Of a stretch of 64,000 nt of DNA, positions 51,132 through 61,139 are shown piece by piece. Made by a program: the position numbers and the translations under genes. Within the stretch, counting starts at the first letter, position 1. Each line of letters starts with the position of its first letter. Source of the stretch: a virus; the IMG/VR virus record IMGVR_UViG_3300020473_002200, positions 124,001-188,000 of that record. One strand, 5' to 3'. The notes beneath the pieces were generated by a model, which was not told where the DNA came from, searched no databases, and was given only the letters and a program-made list of their open reading frames with translations.

Positions 51132-52880
51132 GTGGGAAGAACAGTAATACGCGCTGATGGTGTTGAAGAAGATACGCTTGAAGACAAAGACGGTGACACC
51201 AAAGTTCAGGTAGAAGAATCATCTGACGAAGATAAAATTAGATTCGATACTGCAGGTACCGAGCGTATGATCATCACAGATGCTGGCCTAGTTGGGATAG
51301 GAACATCTTCACCAATATCAGAGCTAGACGTTGCTGGCAAAATATCAATCACATCTGAAAACTCAACACCATCCCAACCGGCAGATGGTAAAGGTTATCT
51401 ATATACTAAGTCTGATGGTAAGCTGTACTGGCGATCATATGATTTATCTGAGACTGATTTAACAGCTGGTGGATCGAGTGGTATATCTCACGATGGAAGT
51501 ACAGCAGATGGTGTACTAACATACAAGGATGCAGATGAAGCCACGGTAGAATCGAATATGACGTTTGATGGTAATACCTTAACGGTCTCTGGAAATGTTT
51601 CTAGTAACTATGTCGCAATTCTCGATAATGATCAAAGTTCGGCTGGTCATGTCTTAAAACTCTTAACTGATGGTAACGGTTCCGGTAGTCGGATTCTAGA
51701 AATGGAAGACGGCGATGGTGACGTTGTGTTCCGTGCCCGAGCCGATGGGCGGTTTGGGTTTGGGCCAGATGGCGTAAGCAGTATGGGCGCTGGTACATTT
51801 GTGGTGGGCATTGATAATTCATCTCATACCGCTGATATAGCTATATCCCAAAGGCTACAACACCTTGGAGACAGTAATACATATCTAGATTTTCCAGCTG
51901 CTGATCAAGTCCAAATTGTAGTTGGTGGTGTAGATATGCTTCATATTACTGAAGATGACAGTCAGGATAAAATTGTCTTTAATGAAGGTGGGGCAGATGT
52001 TGATTTTATAATAGAGTCACCTAATGAAACAAAAGCTTTATATCTCCACGCTGGAAATGAAGTACTTCATATTAATCATGGCGAATCAAATTTCCAAACA
52101 AAAATTCATAATACAAATGATTTAGCGCTTACAGTAAATTCCACTGGGGTAGTCCTAAATGATGATGGTCATGCTACAAACGATTTTCGTGTAGAAAGTG
52201 ATAACAATGATCACATGTTATTTGTAGACGCTGGCGCTGATAAAGTTGGTATAAATGATAATGACCCTATATCTGAATTATCTGTTGCTGGCAAGATATC
52301 GATAACAGCTGAAAGCTCTACACCATCTGCCCCAGCAGATGGTCACGGGTGGCTTTATACTAAGTCTGATGGTAAAATATATTGGCAGTCAAATGATGTG
52401 TCTGAAACTGATCTAACAGCTACCGGATCGGGCGGAAGCTCATCAGAGTCCAATGTTACGTCAACTCTTACATATGATAATGCTGCCTTTGATCTAGGTA
52501 CAAGTACTTATACAGCGAAGGATACAGTCATATCGGCGCTAGCAATTGCTGCTAATAAAACTATTACGGGCGTATCTTTTGAAATTCCTGCAGCGTGGAC
52601 GTTAAATAGTGGTACAGCCAGCGGAGAGATGCAAATTAAAATTGGTGATGTTTGGTACAAACCCCAATACTACACAGAGTCGTATGGGTATATCTCCGAG
52701 TCAGGTTATTGGTTAAAAAACCACACTACAGGAATTTACGGTTTTGTAGGTAGTAGGCAATCAAGTACGAGTTCGGGAGTAGCGGTTACCGTAAAGGTTA
52801 AGGGTGTCACTAATGATACATCGAATAGCGGCGGATATTTAACTGCCGGATCTATAAAAATAACAATCTATTACACCTAA
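51132..52880 (+). CDS. tail-fibre/virion appendage-like protein
   Basis: 582 residues from GTG 51132 (AGGAG upstream). N-terminal module [26 protein letters not shown] followed by [18 protein letters not shown], the repeated strand-turn pattern of phage fibres and adhesins. The ~65-residue stretch around residues 53-115 (ISELDVAGKISI, YLYTKSDGKLYW) recurs near 375-440 as an internal duplication. A distinct C-terminal beta domain (TITGVSFEIPAAWT) may bind the receptor. Confidence 0.75.
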   Translation: MGRTVIRADGVEEDTLEDKDGDTKVQVEESSDEDKIRFDTAGTERMIITDAGLVGIGTSSPISELDVAGKISITSENSTPSQPADGKGYLYTKSDGKLYWRSYDLSETDLTAGGSSGISHDGSTADGVLTYKDADEATVESNMTFDGNTLTVSGNVSSNYVAILDNDQSSAGHVLKLLTDGNGSGSRILEMEDGDGDVVFRARADGRFGFGPDGVSSMGAGTFVVGIDNSSHTADIAISQRLQHLGDSNTYLDFPAADQVQIVVGGVDMLHITEDDSQDKIVFNEGGADVDFIIESPNETKALYLHAGNEVLHINHGESNFQTKIHNTNDLALTVNSTGVVLNDDGHATNDFRVESDNNDHMLFVDAGADKVGINDNDPISELSVAGKISITAESSTPSAPADGHGWLYTKSDGKIYWQSNDVSETDLTATGSGGSSSESNVTSTLTYDNAAFDLGTSTYTAKDTVISALAIAANKTITGVSFEIPAAWTLNSGTASGEMQIKIGDVWYKPQYYTESYGYISESGYWLKNHTTGIYGFVGSRQSSTSSGVAVTVKVKGVTNDTSNSGGYLTAGSIKITIYYT

Positions 52881-52889
52881 GGAAGTAAG

Positions 52890-53108
52890 ATGATTACAGG
52901 AAAATTATTCGGAGGCTTAGACGTTATTGGAGAAGCTATTTTGTTAAAAGAATTGCCCAATAACGAAGTTGTGATATTAGTATTAGAGCTTCCTTCGCCA
53001 ATAGGGGCTATGAATATGAATCAACCACACGAATGTAAGACTACTTCTTGGAGGGTGCTTAGTGCTGATACTGCTCAAGAAAATGTACTAACTTACGTAC
53101 CTAACTAA
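52890..53108 (+). CDS. small beta-rich hypothetical protein
   Basis: 72 residues: LDVIGEAILLKELPNNEVVILVLELPSP then TTSWRVLSADTAQENV. Beta-rich and near the barrel family in size, but without the clear GDxV start. Lies right after the fibre gene. Confidence 0.55.
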   Translation: MITGKLFGGLDVIGEAILLKELPNNEVVILVLELPSPIGAMNMNQPHECKTTSWRVLSADTAQENVLTYVPN

Positions 53109-53127
53109 AAGCAATAGGAGAAAAAAA

Positions 53128-53283
53128 ATGGCGAGGCAATCAAGAATACCAGGAAAGACTAAAAAGAAAACGCGACAAGGCAATGGAAAGTATAGCAAAT
53201 TTTCTCAAAAAGGAAGTCAATCTACTGGGGGTGGTAAAACGCCCAAAGGCTACCGCAAAAGATATCGTGGGCAAGGTCGTTAA
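53128..53283 (+). CDS. very basic 51-residue protein
   Basis: ATG 53128 follows AGGAG. Composition is Arg/Lys/Gly/Ser/Gln (ARQSRIPGKTKKKTRQGNG, GYRKRYRGQGR), with no acidic residue. Resembles tiny basic proteins conserved in cyanophage-like genomes. Likely nucleic-acid binding. Stop overlaps the iscU start (TAATG). Confidence 0.6.
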   Translation: MARQSRIPGKTKKKTRQGNGKYSKFSQKGSQSTGGGKTPKGYRKRYRGQGR

Positions 53284-53669
53284 TGGCATATTCAAAAAAA
53301 GTATTAGACCATTATGAGAATCCGCGCAATGTTGGAACTCTTAATAGGGACGACACTAGTGTTGGCACTGGCCTTGTTGGTGCACCAGCTTGTGGTGATG
53401 TAATGAGATTACAGATCAAGGTTAGCGAAAACGGTATCATCGAGGATGCTAAATTTAAAACGTACGGTTGTGGTTCTGCAATAGCATCATCTTCATTGGT
53501 CACAGAGTGGATAAAGGGAAGATCTATAATCGAAGCTCAAGAAATTAAGAATATAGATATAGCGGATCATCTTTCACTTCCGCCTGTTAAGATTCACTGC
53601 TCTGTTTTGGCTGAGGATGCAATAAAGGCTGCAATTCAAGATTATAAAGATAAGCAAAATAATAATTAG
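53283..53669 (+). CDS. iscU: IscU/NifU-type Fe-S cluster scaffold
   Basis: 128 residues. All three cluster cysteines and the assembly Asp are present: GAPACGD, YGCGSAIASSS and LPPVKIHCSVLAEDAI (close to the family LPPVK-x-HCS). Builds Fe-S clusters using sulfur from a desulfurase (not seen here; host IscS may serve). Complements the A-type carrier at 40.7 kb and the ferredoxin at 28.5 kb. Confidence 0.93.
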   Translation: MAYSKKVLDHYENPRNVGTLNRDDTSVGTGLVGAPACGDVMRLQIKVSENGIIEDAKFKTYGCGSAIASSSLVTEWIKGRSIIEAQEIKNIDIADHLSLPPVKIHCSVLAEDAIKAAIQDYKDKQNNN

Positions 53670-53674
53670 ATTTT

Positions 53675-53953
53675 GTGATTTATAGAGCTACCCTTAAGAA
53701 ACCCTGGAGATCTCATAGGGGAAAGCTGTACCCATCAGGTTCCACTTTCGAGTTAAGCAAAAGGCTAGAAGACATAAACTCATCTATATATAATTTCAGT
53801 GCCCCTGGTATAGGATACGGAATAGTTGTATTACCTAATCGCATTTTCGAAATACCCTCTGAAGGAGAAAGACATATCCGCAAACTAAGAAAAGAAATGA
53901 TAGATGAACATATAAGAAAGACATCTAATCCATTTATAAAAAGAAAAGATTGA
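53675..53953 (+). CDS. small hypothetical protein
   Basis: 92 residues from GTG 53675. Beta-rich first half ([37 protein letters not shown]), helical basic end. Unknown function. Confidence 0.55.
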   Translation: MIYRATLKKPWRSHRGKLYPSGSTFELSKRLEDINSSIYNFSAPGIGYGIVVLPNRIFEIPSEGERHIRKLRKEMIDEHIRKTSNPFIKRKD

Positions 53954-53970
53954 TTAAATTTATTAATCAT

Positions 53971-54058
<88 letters not shown>

Positions 54059-54071
54059 ATATGGAGATATC

Positions 54072-54695
54072 ATGCCAAAGACTATAGTGAAAGCATATCA
54101 GGTAGAAGAGACTGCTCTTCAAGATAAAGATAATGATACAAAGATCCAAGTGGAAGAATCTGCTGATGAAGACAAAATAAGGTTCGATACCGCTGGAGCA
54201 GAGCGTATGATTATTGATAATGTGGGGAATGTTGGGATCGGTACGTCAAGCCCGGGTACTCTACTTTATATCCACGGGGACGCTCCAGTGGCTACAGTGC
54301 GTAGAGATAATAATGCTGACACTAGCGCTATTCAATTTCAGGGAGCTGCAGGGTATATCGGAGCCTATGTAAAATTCCTGGCAGATGAAAGCGGCTCTGG
54401 TGGGACTAATAATGATTTGGCTTTAGGCACCGGAGCAACAGTCGCCGAAAGGGTACGGATCAGGGGAGATGGCAAGGTTGGTATTGGTACAACATCTCCA
54501 GCAACAGAGCTACACATCAATGGCAGTCTTACTTTTACTGAAAGAAGCTCTGATCCCGCAAATCCAGCTGAGGGTAATTGCGTATTGTGGATGTCTAATG
54601 GGTCTGGATCTGGTGATGATGGAGATATTATGATAAAAATTACAGCTGGCGGTTCCACAAAAACAGTTACTTTAGTGGATTTTAGTTCTTCTTAA
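54072..54695 (+). CDS. fibre-like protein sharing N-terminal module with the gene at 51132
   Basis: 207 residues. [44 protein letters not shown] matches the start of the 51132 product almost residue for residue (key parts DKIRFDTAG and GIGTSSP). The middle ([21 protein letters not shown]) and the end ([17 protein letters not shown]) continue the fibre pattern. Probably shares an attachment module with the larger protein. Confidence 0.72.
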   Translation: MPKTIVKAYQVEETALQDKDNDTKIQVEESADEDKIRFDTAGAERMIIDNVGNVGIGTSSPGTLLYIHGDAPVATVRRDNNADTSAIQFQGAAGYIGAYVKFLADESGSGGTNNDLALGTGATVAERVRIRGDGKVGIGTTSPATELHINGSLTFTERSSDPANPAEGNCVLWMSNGSGSGDDGDIMIKITAGGSTKTVTLVDFSSS

Positions 54696-54719
54696 AAGAA
54701 ATTCAAGATTTTGTTTATG

Positions 54720-54749
54720 CTGTAAGCTCTAGGTCCCCATATTTAAGAT
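54720..54749 (+). promoter_or_regulatory. phage promoter, TGYAA-type
   Basis: CTGTAA (54720-54725), 18 nt, TAAGAT (54744-54749). It ends one base before the ATG at 54751, so the true start of the next gene may be ATG 54772. Confidence 0.45.
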
Positions 54750-54750
54750 C

Positions 54751-55347
54751 ATGAGGGTCATTAAATACTTAATGATTGTTTCAATCATTTTGTTACCAAA
54801 TATGAACGCTTGCTATCATCAGAATGTTACGAGCGCAATCGTTGAAGTAGATTGTACAAAAATATCACATGTACCAAAAGCGATACCAGGAACTCCAAAT
54901 ATCTCTATTAGCTCATCGCACTGTAAAGACTACCAATTTAATTTAAGATCTATTAAGTTAGCTTTGGATATATTTGTGCAAGAGTATTCATCTTCGTTTG
55001 ACATAACGGAAGACGAAGCGTGGCTATTATTAAGCGGTTTGCATATTGAGGTAAGCGCCATCCCCAGAACAGTTAAGGCTGCGTATACTGTGGATGGTAA
55101 ATTATTAGAGGGGGACGTACCGGTTAGCGGATTAGCGCTAAATAAAAACCTAATATGGGTTGAGATAAAAACATCTCAAATTTGGTCGTCTGCTTTAGTT
55201 CATGAATTAATCCATACAATAATATGGAGAAAGAATATAGTCCACGCTGATCCTGATCATGAAGGAAAAGAATTTTCTGGCTGGACAAAAAAGCATACAG
55301 AGTTAATAAAAAGAATAAACAAAATTTTATTAGATGCAGAAATATAG
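54751..55347 (+). CDS. lipoprotein with HExxH zinc site
   Basis: Up to 198 residues. Signal with lipobox LPNMNAC (RVIKYLMIVSIILLPNMNAC). ALVHELIHTIIW is a gluzincin-type H-E-x-x-H, with a late HEGKEFSGW as candidate third ligand. A secreted metalloprotease, perhaps acting on the host surface or envelope. Start may be ATG 54772. Confidence 0.7.
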   Translation: MRVIKYLMIVSIILLPNMNACYHQNVTSAIVEVDCTKISHVPKAIPGTPNISISSSHCKDYQFNLRSIKLALDIFVQEYSSSFDITEDEAWLLLSGLHIEVSAIPRTVKAAYTVDGKLLEGDVPVSGLALNKNLIWVEIKTSQIWSSALVHELIHTIIWRKNIVHADPDHEGKEFSGWTKKHTELIKRINKILLDAEI

Positions 55348-55358
55348 AAGGAGCAAAA

Positions 55359-55562
55359 ATGCCAATTTATAAATTTAAGTGTGATAGCTGCGGCTACGAG
55401 TTTACAGTAATAAGAAAGATGTCTGATGATGGAGATGTAGTGTGTGAAAATTGCTCATCAACATTAACGAACAAATTAGTTGCTAAAACATCATTTACAC
55501 TTAAGGGGGCCGGGTGGTATAAAGACGGATATTCTGGTAAAGCGAAACCTAATACAACTTAA
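55359..55562 (+). CDS. FmdB-type zinc-ribbon regulatory protein
   Basis: 67 residues. PIYKFKCDSCGYEFTVIRKM and VVCENCSSTL with AKTSFTLKGAGWYKDGY are the full FmdB/CxxC_CxxC_SSSS signature. Two Cys pairs bind zinc. Function unknown; often annotated as a regulator. Confidence 0.88.
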   Translation: MPIYKFKCDSCGYEFTVIRKMSDDGDVVCENCSSTLTNKLVAKTSFTLKGAGWYKDGYSGKAKPNTT

Positions 55563-55578
55563 CTCTATATTTAAAGGC

Positions 55579-56019
55579 ATGGGTAGTAATATAGTATCAA
55601 TTTCTATTTATACGAATAATCAAAGAGTAAAATTGACACCAGATACTGATGGCATGTTTTTAGTTCCTAATTCAAAAACTAATTCTTTTTCAAAGCCATT
55701 AATAAAGGTTACAGCTGTTCAATTAGTTAGTCATCCAAAAATAAAATACATGGATCCTGTTCTGACTCTTGATGACGGTAGCAAATTGAGGGTTTTTCAA
55801 GGTGGTGATCCAACTGCAATATTAACATTGGCAATTTCTTTACTTGAAAAACATGACAAAAAATTTAAGAAAAAGATACCTGTATTTTCAAAATCAATGA
55901 AAAAGAAAAAAGTAATCACAATTCTAGATGCACCATTCAATAATGTTTATGTAAATCCAGATTACGACGACTATGATTATCCATGGGATGATCCCAATCT
56001 ATATGATGACGCTGATTAA
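55579..56019 (+). CDS. hypothetical protein
   Basis: About 146 residues from ATG 55579. KVTAVQLVSHPKIKYMDPVLTL then a basic KKFKKKIPVFSKSMKKKK stretch and an Asp/Tyr-rich end (PDYDDYDYPWDDPN). No family recognised. Confidence 0.55.
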   Translation: MGSNIVSISIYTNNQRVKLTPDTDGMFLVPNSKTNSFSKPLIKVTAVQLVSHPKIKYMDPVLTLDDGSKLRVFQGGDPTAILTLAISLLEKHDKKFKKKIPVFSKSMKKKKVITILDAPFNNVYVNPDYDDYDYPWDDPNLYDDAD

Positions 56020-56026
56020 TTTATTT

Positions 56027-56055
56027 TTGTAAATTTTAATTTGCAATAATATAAT
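56027..56055 (+). promoter_or_regulatory. phage promoter, TGYAA-type (near-leaderless)
   Basis: TTGTAA (56027-56032), 17 nt, TATAAT (56050-56055). ATG 56064 lies 8 nt below, so the transcript has almost no leader. Confidence 0.68.
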
Positions 56056-56063
56056 AATACGTT

Positions 56064-56303
56064 ATGAATGAATGGGAACCGCTAGTAGTAAAAGGGCAGC
56101 ACGTTATTCATATTTTGAATAGTGTTAAAATGAGTACTTTGATATCGATCCGCGAAGACTTAGGGGAAATGACATTTGTTAATGCAGATGTAGTTCGAAT
56201 AGTCGAAAAAGCAATTTTCAATCGACGAAAAAGACAGACTTTAGAGCATCTAGAAACTGTCTCTATTGAAGAGCCAGATTTTTGGGATGAGCCTGATGAA
56301 TGA
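56064..56303 (+). CDS. small hypothetical protein
   Basis: 79 residues. Begins directly below a phage promoter. Mixed content (VKGQHVIHILNSVKMSTLI, AIFNRRKRQTLEHLE). No assignment. Confidence 0.52.
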   Translation: MNEWEPLVVKGQHVIHILNSVKMSTLISIREDLGEMTFVNADVVRIVEKAIFNRRKRQTLEHLETVSIEEPDFWDEPDE

Positions 56304-56793
56304 ATTGATACTTGCTCTTTGCTTATCTGTTCCTGCTTTAGGGATGTCTACTTACAAAAATAAAAAAGCGTGCCAATACATGCCCCAAATAGTAAAAAGC
56401 GCTAAGAAACACGAAATAAAAATAGAAATCTTAGTTAGCTTAATTTTTGTTGAAAGTAGCTTTAGAAGAAAAGCTGTTAGTAATAAGGGAGCGTGTGGAT
56501 TGACTCAGGTGATGCCAAAATATACTGGCAAATATTCTCCTATTAAGAAATACAGCTGTGATCAACTTAAGGATCCTTATACATCTATAAGAGCTGGTTC
56601 AAAAATACTTAGGTGGTGGATCAACTACCATGATGGAGACCTCAAGCGAGCTTTATGTTCGTACAATGCAGGTTTTCGATGTGGTAAGAATAAAAAAAGA
56701 AAGATAAGTAAGCTTGGAATGAAGTACTCTAGAAAAGTATTGGAAAAAGCTAACCTTATTGAAACTAAAAAAAATCAATTCTTAAATAAATGA
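56296..56793 (+). CDS. secreted lytic transglycosylase (SLT family)
   Basis: About 165 residues from ATG 56296, chosen because it gives a signal peptide (NELILALCLSVPALGMS). Catalytic Glu in IFVESSFRRKAVSNKGACGLTQVMP, then DPYTSIRAGSKILRW and SYNAGF are the Slt core. Cleaves peptidoglycan; likely used in lysis or entry. Earlier ATG/TTG starts exist. Confidence 0.85.
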   Translation: MNELILALCLSVPALGMSTYKNKKACQYMPQIVKSAKKHEIKIEILVSLIFVESSFRRKAVSNKGACGLTQVMPKYTGKYSPIKKYSCDQLKDPYTSIRAGSKILRWWINYHDGDLKRALCSYNAGFRCGKNKKRKISKLGMKYSRKVLEKANLIETKKNQFLNK

Positions 56794-56813
56794 AATCATT
56801 ACATTTTTAAATT

Positions 56814-56846
56814 TTTTTTAAAAAAAATGCCCTTTAGGGGTTTTCA
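56814..56846 (+). terminator. weak putative terminator before hsp20
   Basis: A-run, then CCC-TTTA-GGG, then GTTTT: AAAA..TTTT and CCC..GGG can pair with a bulge. In the 139-nt gap between the transglycosylase and hsp20 genes. The stem is short, so termination is only possible, perhaps in both directions. Confidence 0.35.
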
Positions 56847-56932
56847 TTCATAAAACGGTGTCTATCGTATTAATAGCGGTGGTTAAAAAATAATCATTCG
56901 TGACATGCGATTAGTAAAACAAAGGAGGAAGC

Positions 56933-57352
56933 ATGTTTAATCCAGTAGTTCGTGATAGTTTTTTTGGTGAGTTTGACAATATCTTTAATACATTGGTTCG
57001 ACCAAGCAATAGGTATTCTGTTATCACAGGCCAAGTTACGCCTAAGGCAAATATTTCAAAAGATAATGAAGGATATCAAATCGCAATTGCTGCGCCTGGT
57101 TTGTCTAGGGCAGATTTTAATATCGAAATTACAGACAACGTATTAACGGTATCAACAGAGGGCAATGTTAAAAATAATGAAAACTCTTTAAGACAAGAAT
57201 ATTCTTATCATAAGTTTTCTCGTGCTTGGAGTCTTCCTGAGAATACAAGCGTTGAAGATATTACAGCTGACTATACTGCGGGTATTCTTAATTTGAACAT
57301 CCCGGTTAATGAAGTTATTATTAATAAGACAAAAAAGATTGAGGTTAATTAA
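56933..57352 (+). CDS. small heat-shock protein (Hsp20/alpha-crystallin)
   Basis: 139 residues, strong AAAGGAGG upstream. [37 protein letters not shown] and the [13 protein letters not shown] motif are the Hsp20 core. A holdase that pairs with the DnaK next door. Hsp20 is common in large aquatic phages. Confidence 0.93.
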   Translation: MFNPVVRDSFFGEFDNIFNTLVRPSNRYSVITGQVTPKANISKDNEGYQIAIAAPGLSRADFNIEITDNVLTVSTEGNVKNNENSLRQEYSYHKFSRAWSLPENTSVEDITADYTAGILNLNIPVNEVIINKTKKIEVN

Positions 57353-57363
57353 AGGAGAAGCTC

Positions 57364-59256
57364 ATGTCGAAAGTTATTGGTATCGATTTAGGGACGACAA
57401 ATTCATGCGTTGCCGTTATTTCAAATGGTGATCCAGAAGTAATTACTAATGAGGAGGGCAATAGAACAACTCCTTCTGTCGTAGCATTCACAGACAAGGG
57501 TGATAGACTTGTTGGTCAAACTGCAAGAAGGCAGGCAGTTACGAACCCTAAGAAAACGATTTTTTCTGCTAAGCGATTTATTGGTATGAAAACCAATGAT
57601 ATGAAAAAAGAGATCAAGAGGGTACCTTACACTGTTATTAATGCTAATGATGGATCTTGTAGGATCCAGATAGGTGATAAAGATTATTCACCGCAAGAAA
57701 TTAGTGCACAAGTACTTTCTAAATTAAAGGAAGCTGCTGAAAGATATCTGGGCGAGTCAGTCACTGAAGCAGTCATCACCGTCCCTGCATATTTTAATGA
57801 CGCACAACGCCAAGCCACAAGAGATGCTGGTAAAATCGCAGGACTTGACGTAAAACGAATTATCAATGAGCCTACCGCGGCAGCGCTTGCTTATGGCATG
57901 GATAAAAAGGGCGAGCGTAAAATTGCTGTTTATGATTTGGGCGGTGGTACTTTTGATATCTCTATTCTTGAGATTGACGCTGGTGTTGTCGAAGTCCTTA
58001 GTACAAATGGTGATACCCATCTAGGTGGTGACGACTTTGACAATGTTTTAATCGATTATATTGTCGCTGAATTTAAAAACGAATCAGGCATTGATGTTTC
58101 TAAAGACGCTATGGTCATGCAAAGGTTGAAAGAAGCCGCAGAAAAAGCTAAGATTGAACTTTCAAGTACGCAGTCAACTGATATTAACTTGCCATTCCTA
58201 ACAGCAGACTCGACCGGCCCAAAGCACCTTAATTTATCGCTTTCACGATCTAAGTTTGAACAACTCATCGATGGATTAGTGCAAAAATCTCTTAAGCCAG
58301 TAAAGGCTGCTTTAAAAGATGCGAGTACAAAGACTTCTGAAATTGATGAAGTTATTTTAGTTGGTGGATCAACCCGTACACCACTTGTTAGGCAAGCAGT
58401 TGAAGAGCTCTTTGGAAAGAAGTGTAATTCTTCTGTAAACCCTGATGAGGTTGTCGCCTTAGGTGCTGCAGTCCAGGGAGGTGTTTTTTCAGGTGAAGTT
58501 AACGATATTTTATTGCTTGATGTAACCCCATTGTCTTTAGGGATTGAAACGCTTGGTGGCGTTATGACAAGACTAATAGACAGAAACACCACAATCCCAT
58601 GTAAAAAGTCTGAAACCTTTAGTACCGCCGCAGATAATCAACCAGCAGTTGATATTCACGTACTGCAAGGTGAGAGAGAATTTGCTACAGATAATAAGAC
58701 CTTAGGTAACTTTAAGCTAGGTGATATTCCTCCTGCTCCTCGAGGTATTCCGCAAATCGAAGTTACTTTCGATATTGATGCAAACGGAATCGTAAGTGTG
58801 TCAGCAAAAGATAAGGCTACAGGTAAAGAGCAAAGTGTTGTAATTGAAAATGGTGGCTCTCTTTCCGATGAAGATATCCAGCGGATGGTCGAAGAAGCTC
58901 AGGCTAATAAAGAAAAAGATCAAGAGAGAAGAACACAAATTGATAACATGAATAAACTCGAAAGTCTAATTTATCAAACTGAAAAGACTATGACTGAGCA
59001 TGAAGACAAAATGGAAGATGGAGATCTAGATGATATTAAGTCTGCCCTGGAGTCTGCGAAGAGTCTATTAGGTACAGATCAGCATGATGAAATCGCTGAT
59101 ATGCTGCAGGAATTTGAAACAAAAGTTCAAGAAGCTGTTGGTAAAATGTACCAAAAAGCCATGCAATCCGCGGCTCAGGAAACAGCAGCTCAAACCCCTG
59201 ATGCTGAAGAGCCACCCAATGATGACATAGTAGATACAGAATTTAAAGATGCATAA
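57364..59256 (+). CDS. dnaK: DnaK (Hsp70 chaperone)
   Basis: 630 residues, complete: [67 protein letters not shown], the linker [16 protein letters not shown], the substrate domain and an acidic tail ending EFKDA. No DnaJ or GrpE in the window. Phage-encoded DnaK is unusual; it likely assists virion protein folding together with GroEL and Hsp20. Confidence 0.95.
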   Translation: MSKVIGIDLGTTNSCVAVISNGDPEVITNEEGNRTTPSVVAFTDKGDRLVGQTARRQAVTNPKKTIFSAKRFIGMKTNDMKKEIKRVPYTVINANDGSCRIQIGDKDYSPQEISAQVLSKLKEAAERYLGESVTEAVITVPAYFNDAQRQATRDAGKIAGLDVKRIINEPTAAALAYGMDKKGERKIAVYDLGGGTFDISILEIDAGVVEVLSTNGDTHLGGDDFDNVLIDYIVAEFKNESGIDVSKDAMVMQRLKEAAEKAKIELSSTQSTDINLPFLTADSTGPKHLNLSLSRSKFEQLIDGLVQKSLKPVKAALKDASTKTSEIDEVILVGGSTRTPLVRQAVEELFGKKCNSSVNPDEVVALGAAVQGGVFSGEVNDILLLDVTPLSLGIETLGGVMTRLIDRNTTIPCKKSETFSTAADNQPAVDIHVLQGEREFATDNKTLGNFKLGDIPPAPRGIPQIEVTFDIDANGIVSVSAKDKATGKEQSVVIENGGSLSDEDIQRMVEEAQANKEKDQERRTQIDNMNKLESLIYQTEKTMTEHEDKMEDGDLDDIKSALESAKSLLGTDQHDEIADMLQEFETKVQEAVGKMYQKAMQSAAQETAAQTPDAEEPPNDDIVDTEFKDA

Positions 59257-59270
59257 TTTTTAGTTATATC

Positions 59271-59299
59271 GTGCAAATTGTTTGACCGTATGTTATAAT
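59271..59299 (+). promoter_or_regulatory. phage promoter, TGYAA-type
   Basis: GTGCAA (59271-59276), 17 nt, TATAAT (59294-59299), then AAGGTGGAAGG and ATG 59326. Nearly identical to the promoter at 37226. Confidence 0.72.
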
Positions 59300-59325
59300 A
59301 TAAAAGAAGGTGGAAGGAATACTCG

Positions 59326-59517
59326 ATGAGTAACTTAAGCAAATATTATGGCAAAGGTAAGCTTGTTGTTTTGAAATTTGAAGACAATGGAGCAATCGGC
59401 GCAATTCAATATGCGAACCATAGAAGCGATAAATATCAAATTATGTGGAAAAGGCCTGGGGGCGAGCGCTGGATTGGATTACATTCTAGATTAGCCCTCA
59501 AGCCTTATTTGGGATAA
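59326..59517 (+). CDS. SH3-like small barrel protein
   Basis: 63 residues: YYGKGKLVVLKFEDNGAIGAIQYANHRSDKYQIMWKR, GERWIGLHSRLAL. Barrel strands with final R/W turn as in the family. Confidence 0.62.
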   Translation: MSNLSKYYGKGKLVVLKFEDNGAIGAIQYANHRSDKYQIMWKRPGGERWIGLHSRLALKPYLG

Positions 59518-59520
59518 TTT

Positions 59521-59934
59521 ATGAAATACTCTGCTGGTACAATCATTATAGATGAATCAGGGCCCGAGAAGACTGTTCTGTGCCTTCGAGCATATTCGAA
59601 TTGGGATTTCCCCAAAGGTCAGCTTGAAGAAGGTGAGCAAGCCATTACAGCTGCAATTCGTGAGACTTCGGAAGAAACCTCATTGCAGCATGGCGCTGAT
59701 TATATTTTGACAGGAGATACTGCTCCTTCGATTACTTATGGGTCTGGAAAAAACAAAAAGACTGCAACATTCTTTTTAGCAAAAAGAATGTCAAGTAAGC
59801 AACCTGTTTTGCCTGTTAATCCAGATTTAGGCAAACCAGAGCATGATGAATGGAAATGGGTACCCTTAACTGAGATTGGCTTTCTTTATAGTGGGCGATT
59901 TGATCCAATTATTAATTTTTTACAAAAAAACTAG
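59521..59934 (+). CDS. Nudix hydrolase
   Basis: 137 residues. The Nudix box is complete: GQLEEGEQAITAAIRETSEETSL matches G-x5-E-x7-REUXEE-x-U. WDFPKGQLEEGE suggests an Ap4A/ (d)NTP-type hydrolase. Cleanup of damaged or regulatory nucleotides. Confidence 0.88.
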   Translation: MKYSAGTIIIDESGPEKTVLCLRAYSNWDFPKGQLEEGEQAITAAIRETSEETSLQHGADYILTGDTAPSITYGSGKNKKTATFFLAKRMSSKQPVLPVNPDLGKPEHDEWKWVPLTEIGFLYSGRFDPIINFLQKN

Positions 59935-59939
59935 AGTTC

Positions 59940-59968
59940 GTGCAAAACCAGGACGCACCTGGTATAAT
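59940..59968 (+). promoter_or_regulatory. phage promoter, TGYAA-type (RNA ligase gene)
   Basis: GTGCAA (59940-59945), 17 nt, TATAAT (59963-59968). ATG 60000 follows GGGGAG. The GTG of this -35 is in frame with the ligase but is not its start. Confidence 0.7.
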
Positions 59969-59999
59969 AAACTACAACCAACAACATGGGGAGCAAACC

Positions 60000-61139
60000 A
60001 TGAATGAGAATATTGTCCGTATTGTTCAACTTATTACCAGCGAAATTCGCACTCAAGAAGATAAAAAGGAGAAGTGGGCCAGCTTTAAGCGTGAACATGC
60101 TGATACGCTTCGTGATTTGCTTGAGTTAAATCATACCGATTTTAAAAATCCTGGGACTTTGCTTGGTTTTGATATCGATGCAGAGCGTGGTTTGATTTTG
60201 TTAAATTATACAGGTCAAGCGCATAATGAGCTACATGACGTTGAGGGTGGGTGGTCACAACCTTTACGCGAAATGCGCGGTTTGATTTACGACTTCACAA
60301 CTGAGGTGCCCACTCTTGTTTCGCGTGGCTTCGAGAAGTTCTTCAATGCAAACGAGCTTCCAGAGAATACTTACGAAGCGCTGCGGGAAAAGTATGGGCA
60401 GAATGAATTCATTGCTCGTGAAAAAGCAGATGGTCACATGATTGAGTACTTTGTTCATAAGGGAGAATTATGCGCATCGACCCGTGGTAAGTTTGGTACA
60501 GCTAGCTCTGTAGAGGCTTTGTCTATGTTTACGGTAGATGATTTTATTAGCATGAATAACACAATCGGTGGAGATCTACTTTCAGTTGTAGTAGAGCTAG
60601 TGACACCGAACACTGAAGTGCATGTTGATTATGAAGGAAAGGAAACGCTTTATCTTCTGGCTGCCTATACAAAGAGCGGCACCAAGCTCCCTCTTCGGCA
60701 TATCGAGACACTAGTGAACGATAATCCAAAGTTGTTTACTTTACCGAACGCACGTATGATGACACTTGATCAAATGATTGAAGAGATCAATGATCGTTCT
60801 GTCCATAATAACGAAGGTTGGGTTATGGATTTCAATGGTCAGCTTATTAAGTTTAAGTACATCGACTATATTGGGCAAATGGTTAAGGAAAAGCTTAGCT
60901 ACAAGTATATCATGAATTGTATTAGGAATGATAGGCTTGATAAGATGTTTTATACACTACCGGAAGAACTTCGGGAATTTGCCTATACTATGGTCGATGA
61001 TGTCTGGGCTAAGGCGACTGAAGCTAGGTTGGCAAATGACCATAAGGTATTGTACACAATGCATTCGGATCTAGAGGGTAGCACTGCTTATTTCCAAACC
61101 GTTTGTCGCGCTTTCTATCGAGAGTGTGTAAGTGTTTAA
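60000..61139 (+). CDS. T4 Rnl1-type RNA ligase
   Basis: 379 residues. Motif I EKADGHMIEYF carries the adenylated lysine; the earlier MRGLIYDF, the VVVELVTPNTEVHVDY motif III and the EGWVMDF...IKFKYI pair (motifs IV-V) follow. Seals RNA, typically cleaved tRNA anticodon loops. With seven tRNAs and HAD/PNK-like phosphatases here, a tRNA repair role is likely. Confidence 0.88.
   Translation: MNENIVRIVQLITSEIRTQEDKKEKWASFKREHADTLRDLLELNHTDFKNPGTLLGFDIDAERGLILLNYTGQAHNELHDVEGGWSQPLREMRGLIYDFTTEVPTLVSRGFEKFFNANELPENTYEALREKYGQNEFIAREKADGHMIEYFVHKGELCASTRGKFGTASSVEALSMFTVDDFISMNNTIGGDLLSVVVELVTPNTEVHVDYEGKETLYLLAAYTKSGTKLPLRHIETLVNDNPKLFTLPNARMMTLDQMIEEINDRSVHNNEGWVMDFNGQLIKFKYIDYIGQMVKEKLSYKYIMNCIRNDRLDKMFYTLPEELREFAYTMVDDVWAKATEARLANDHKVLYTMHSDLEGSTAYFQTVCRAFYRECVSV

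Noticed and set aside
59940-59999. Upstream GTG start for the RNA ligase
   Set aside because: That GTG belongs to a promoter -35 box, and GGGGAG plus ATG 60000 are much better.
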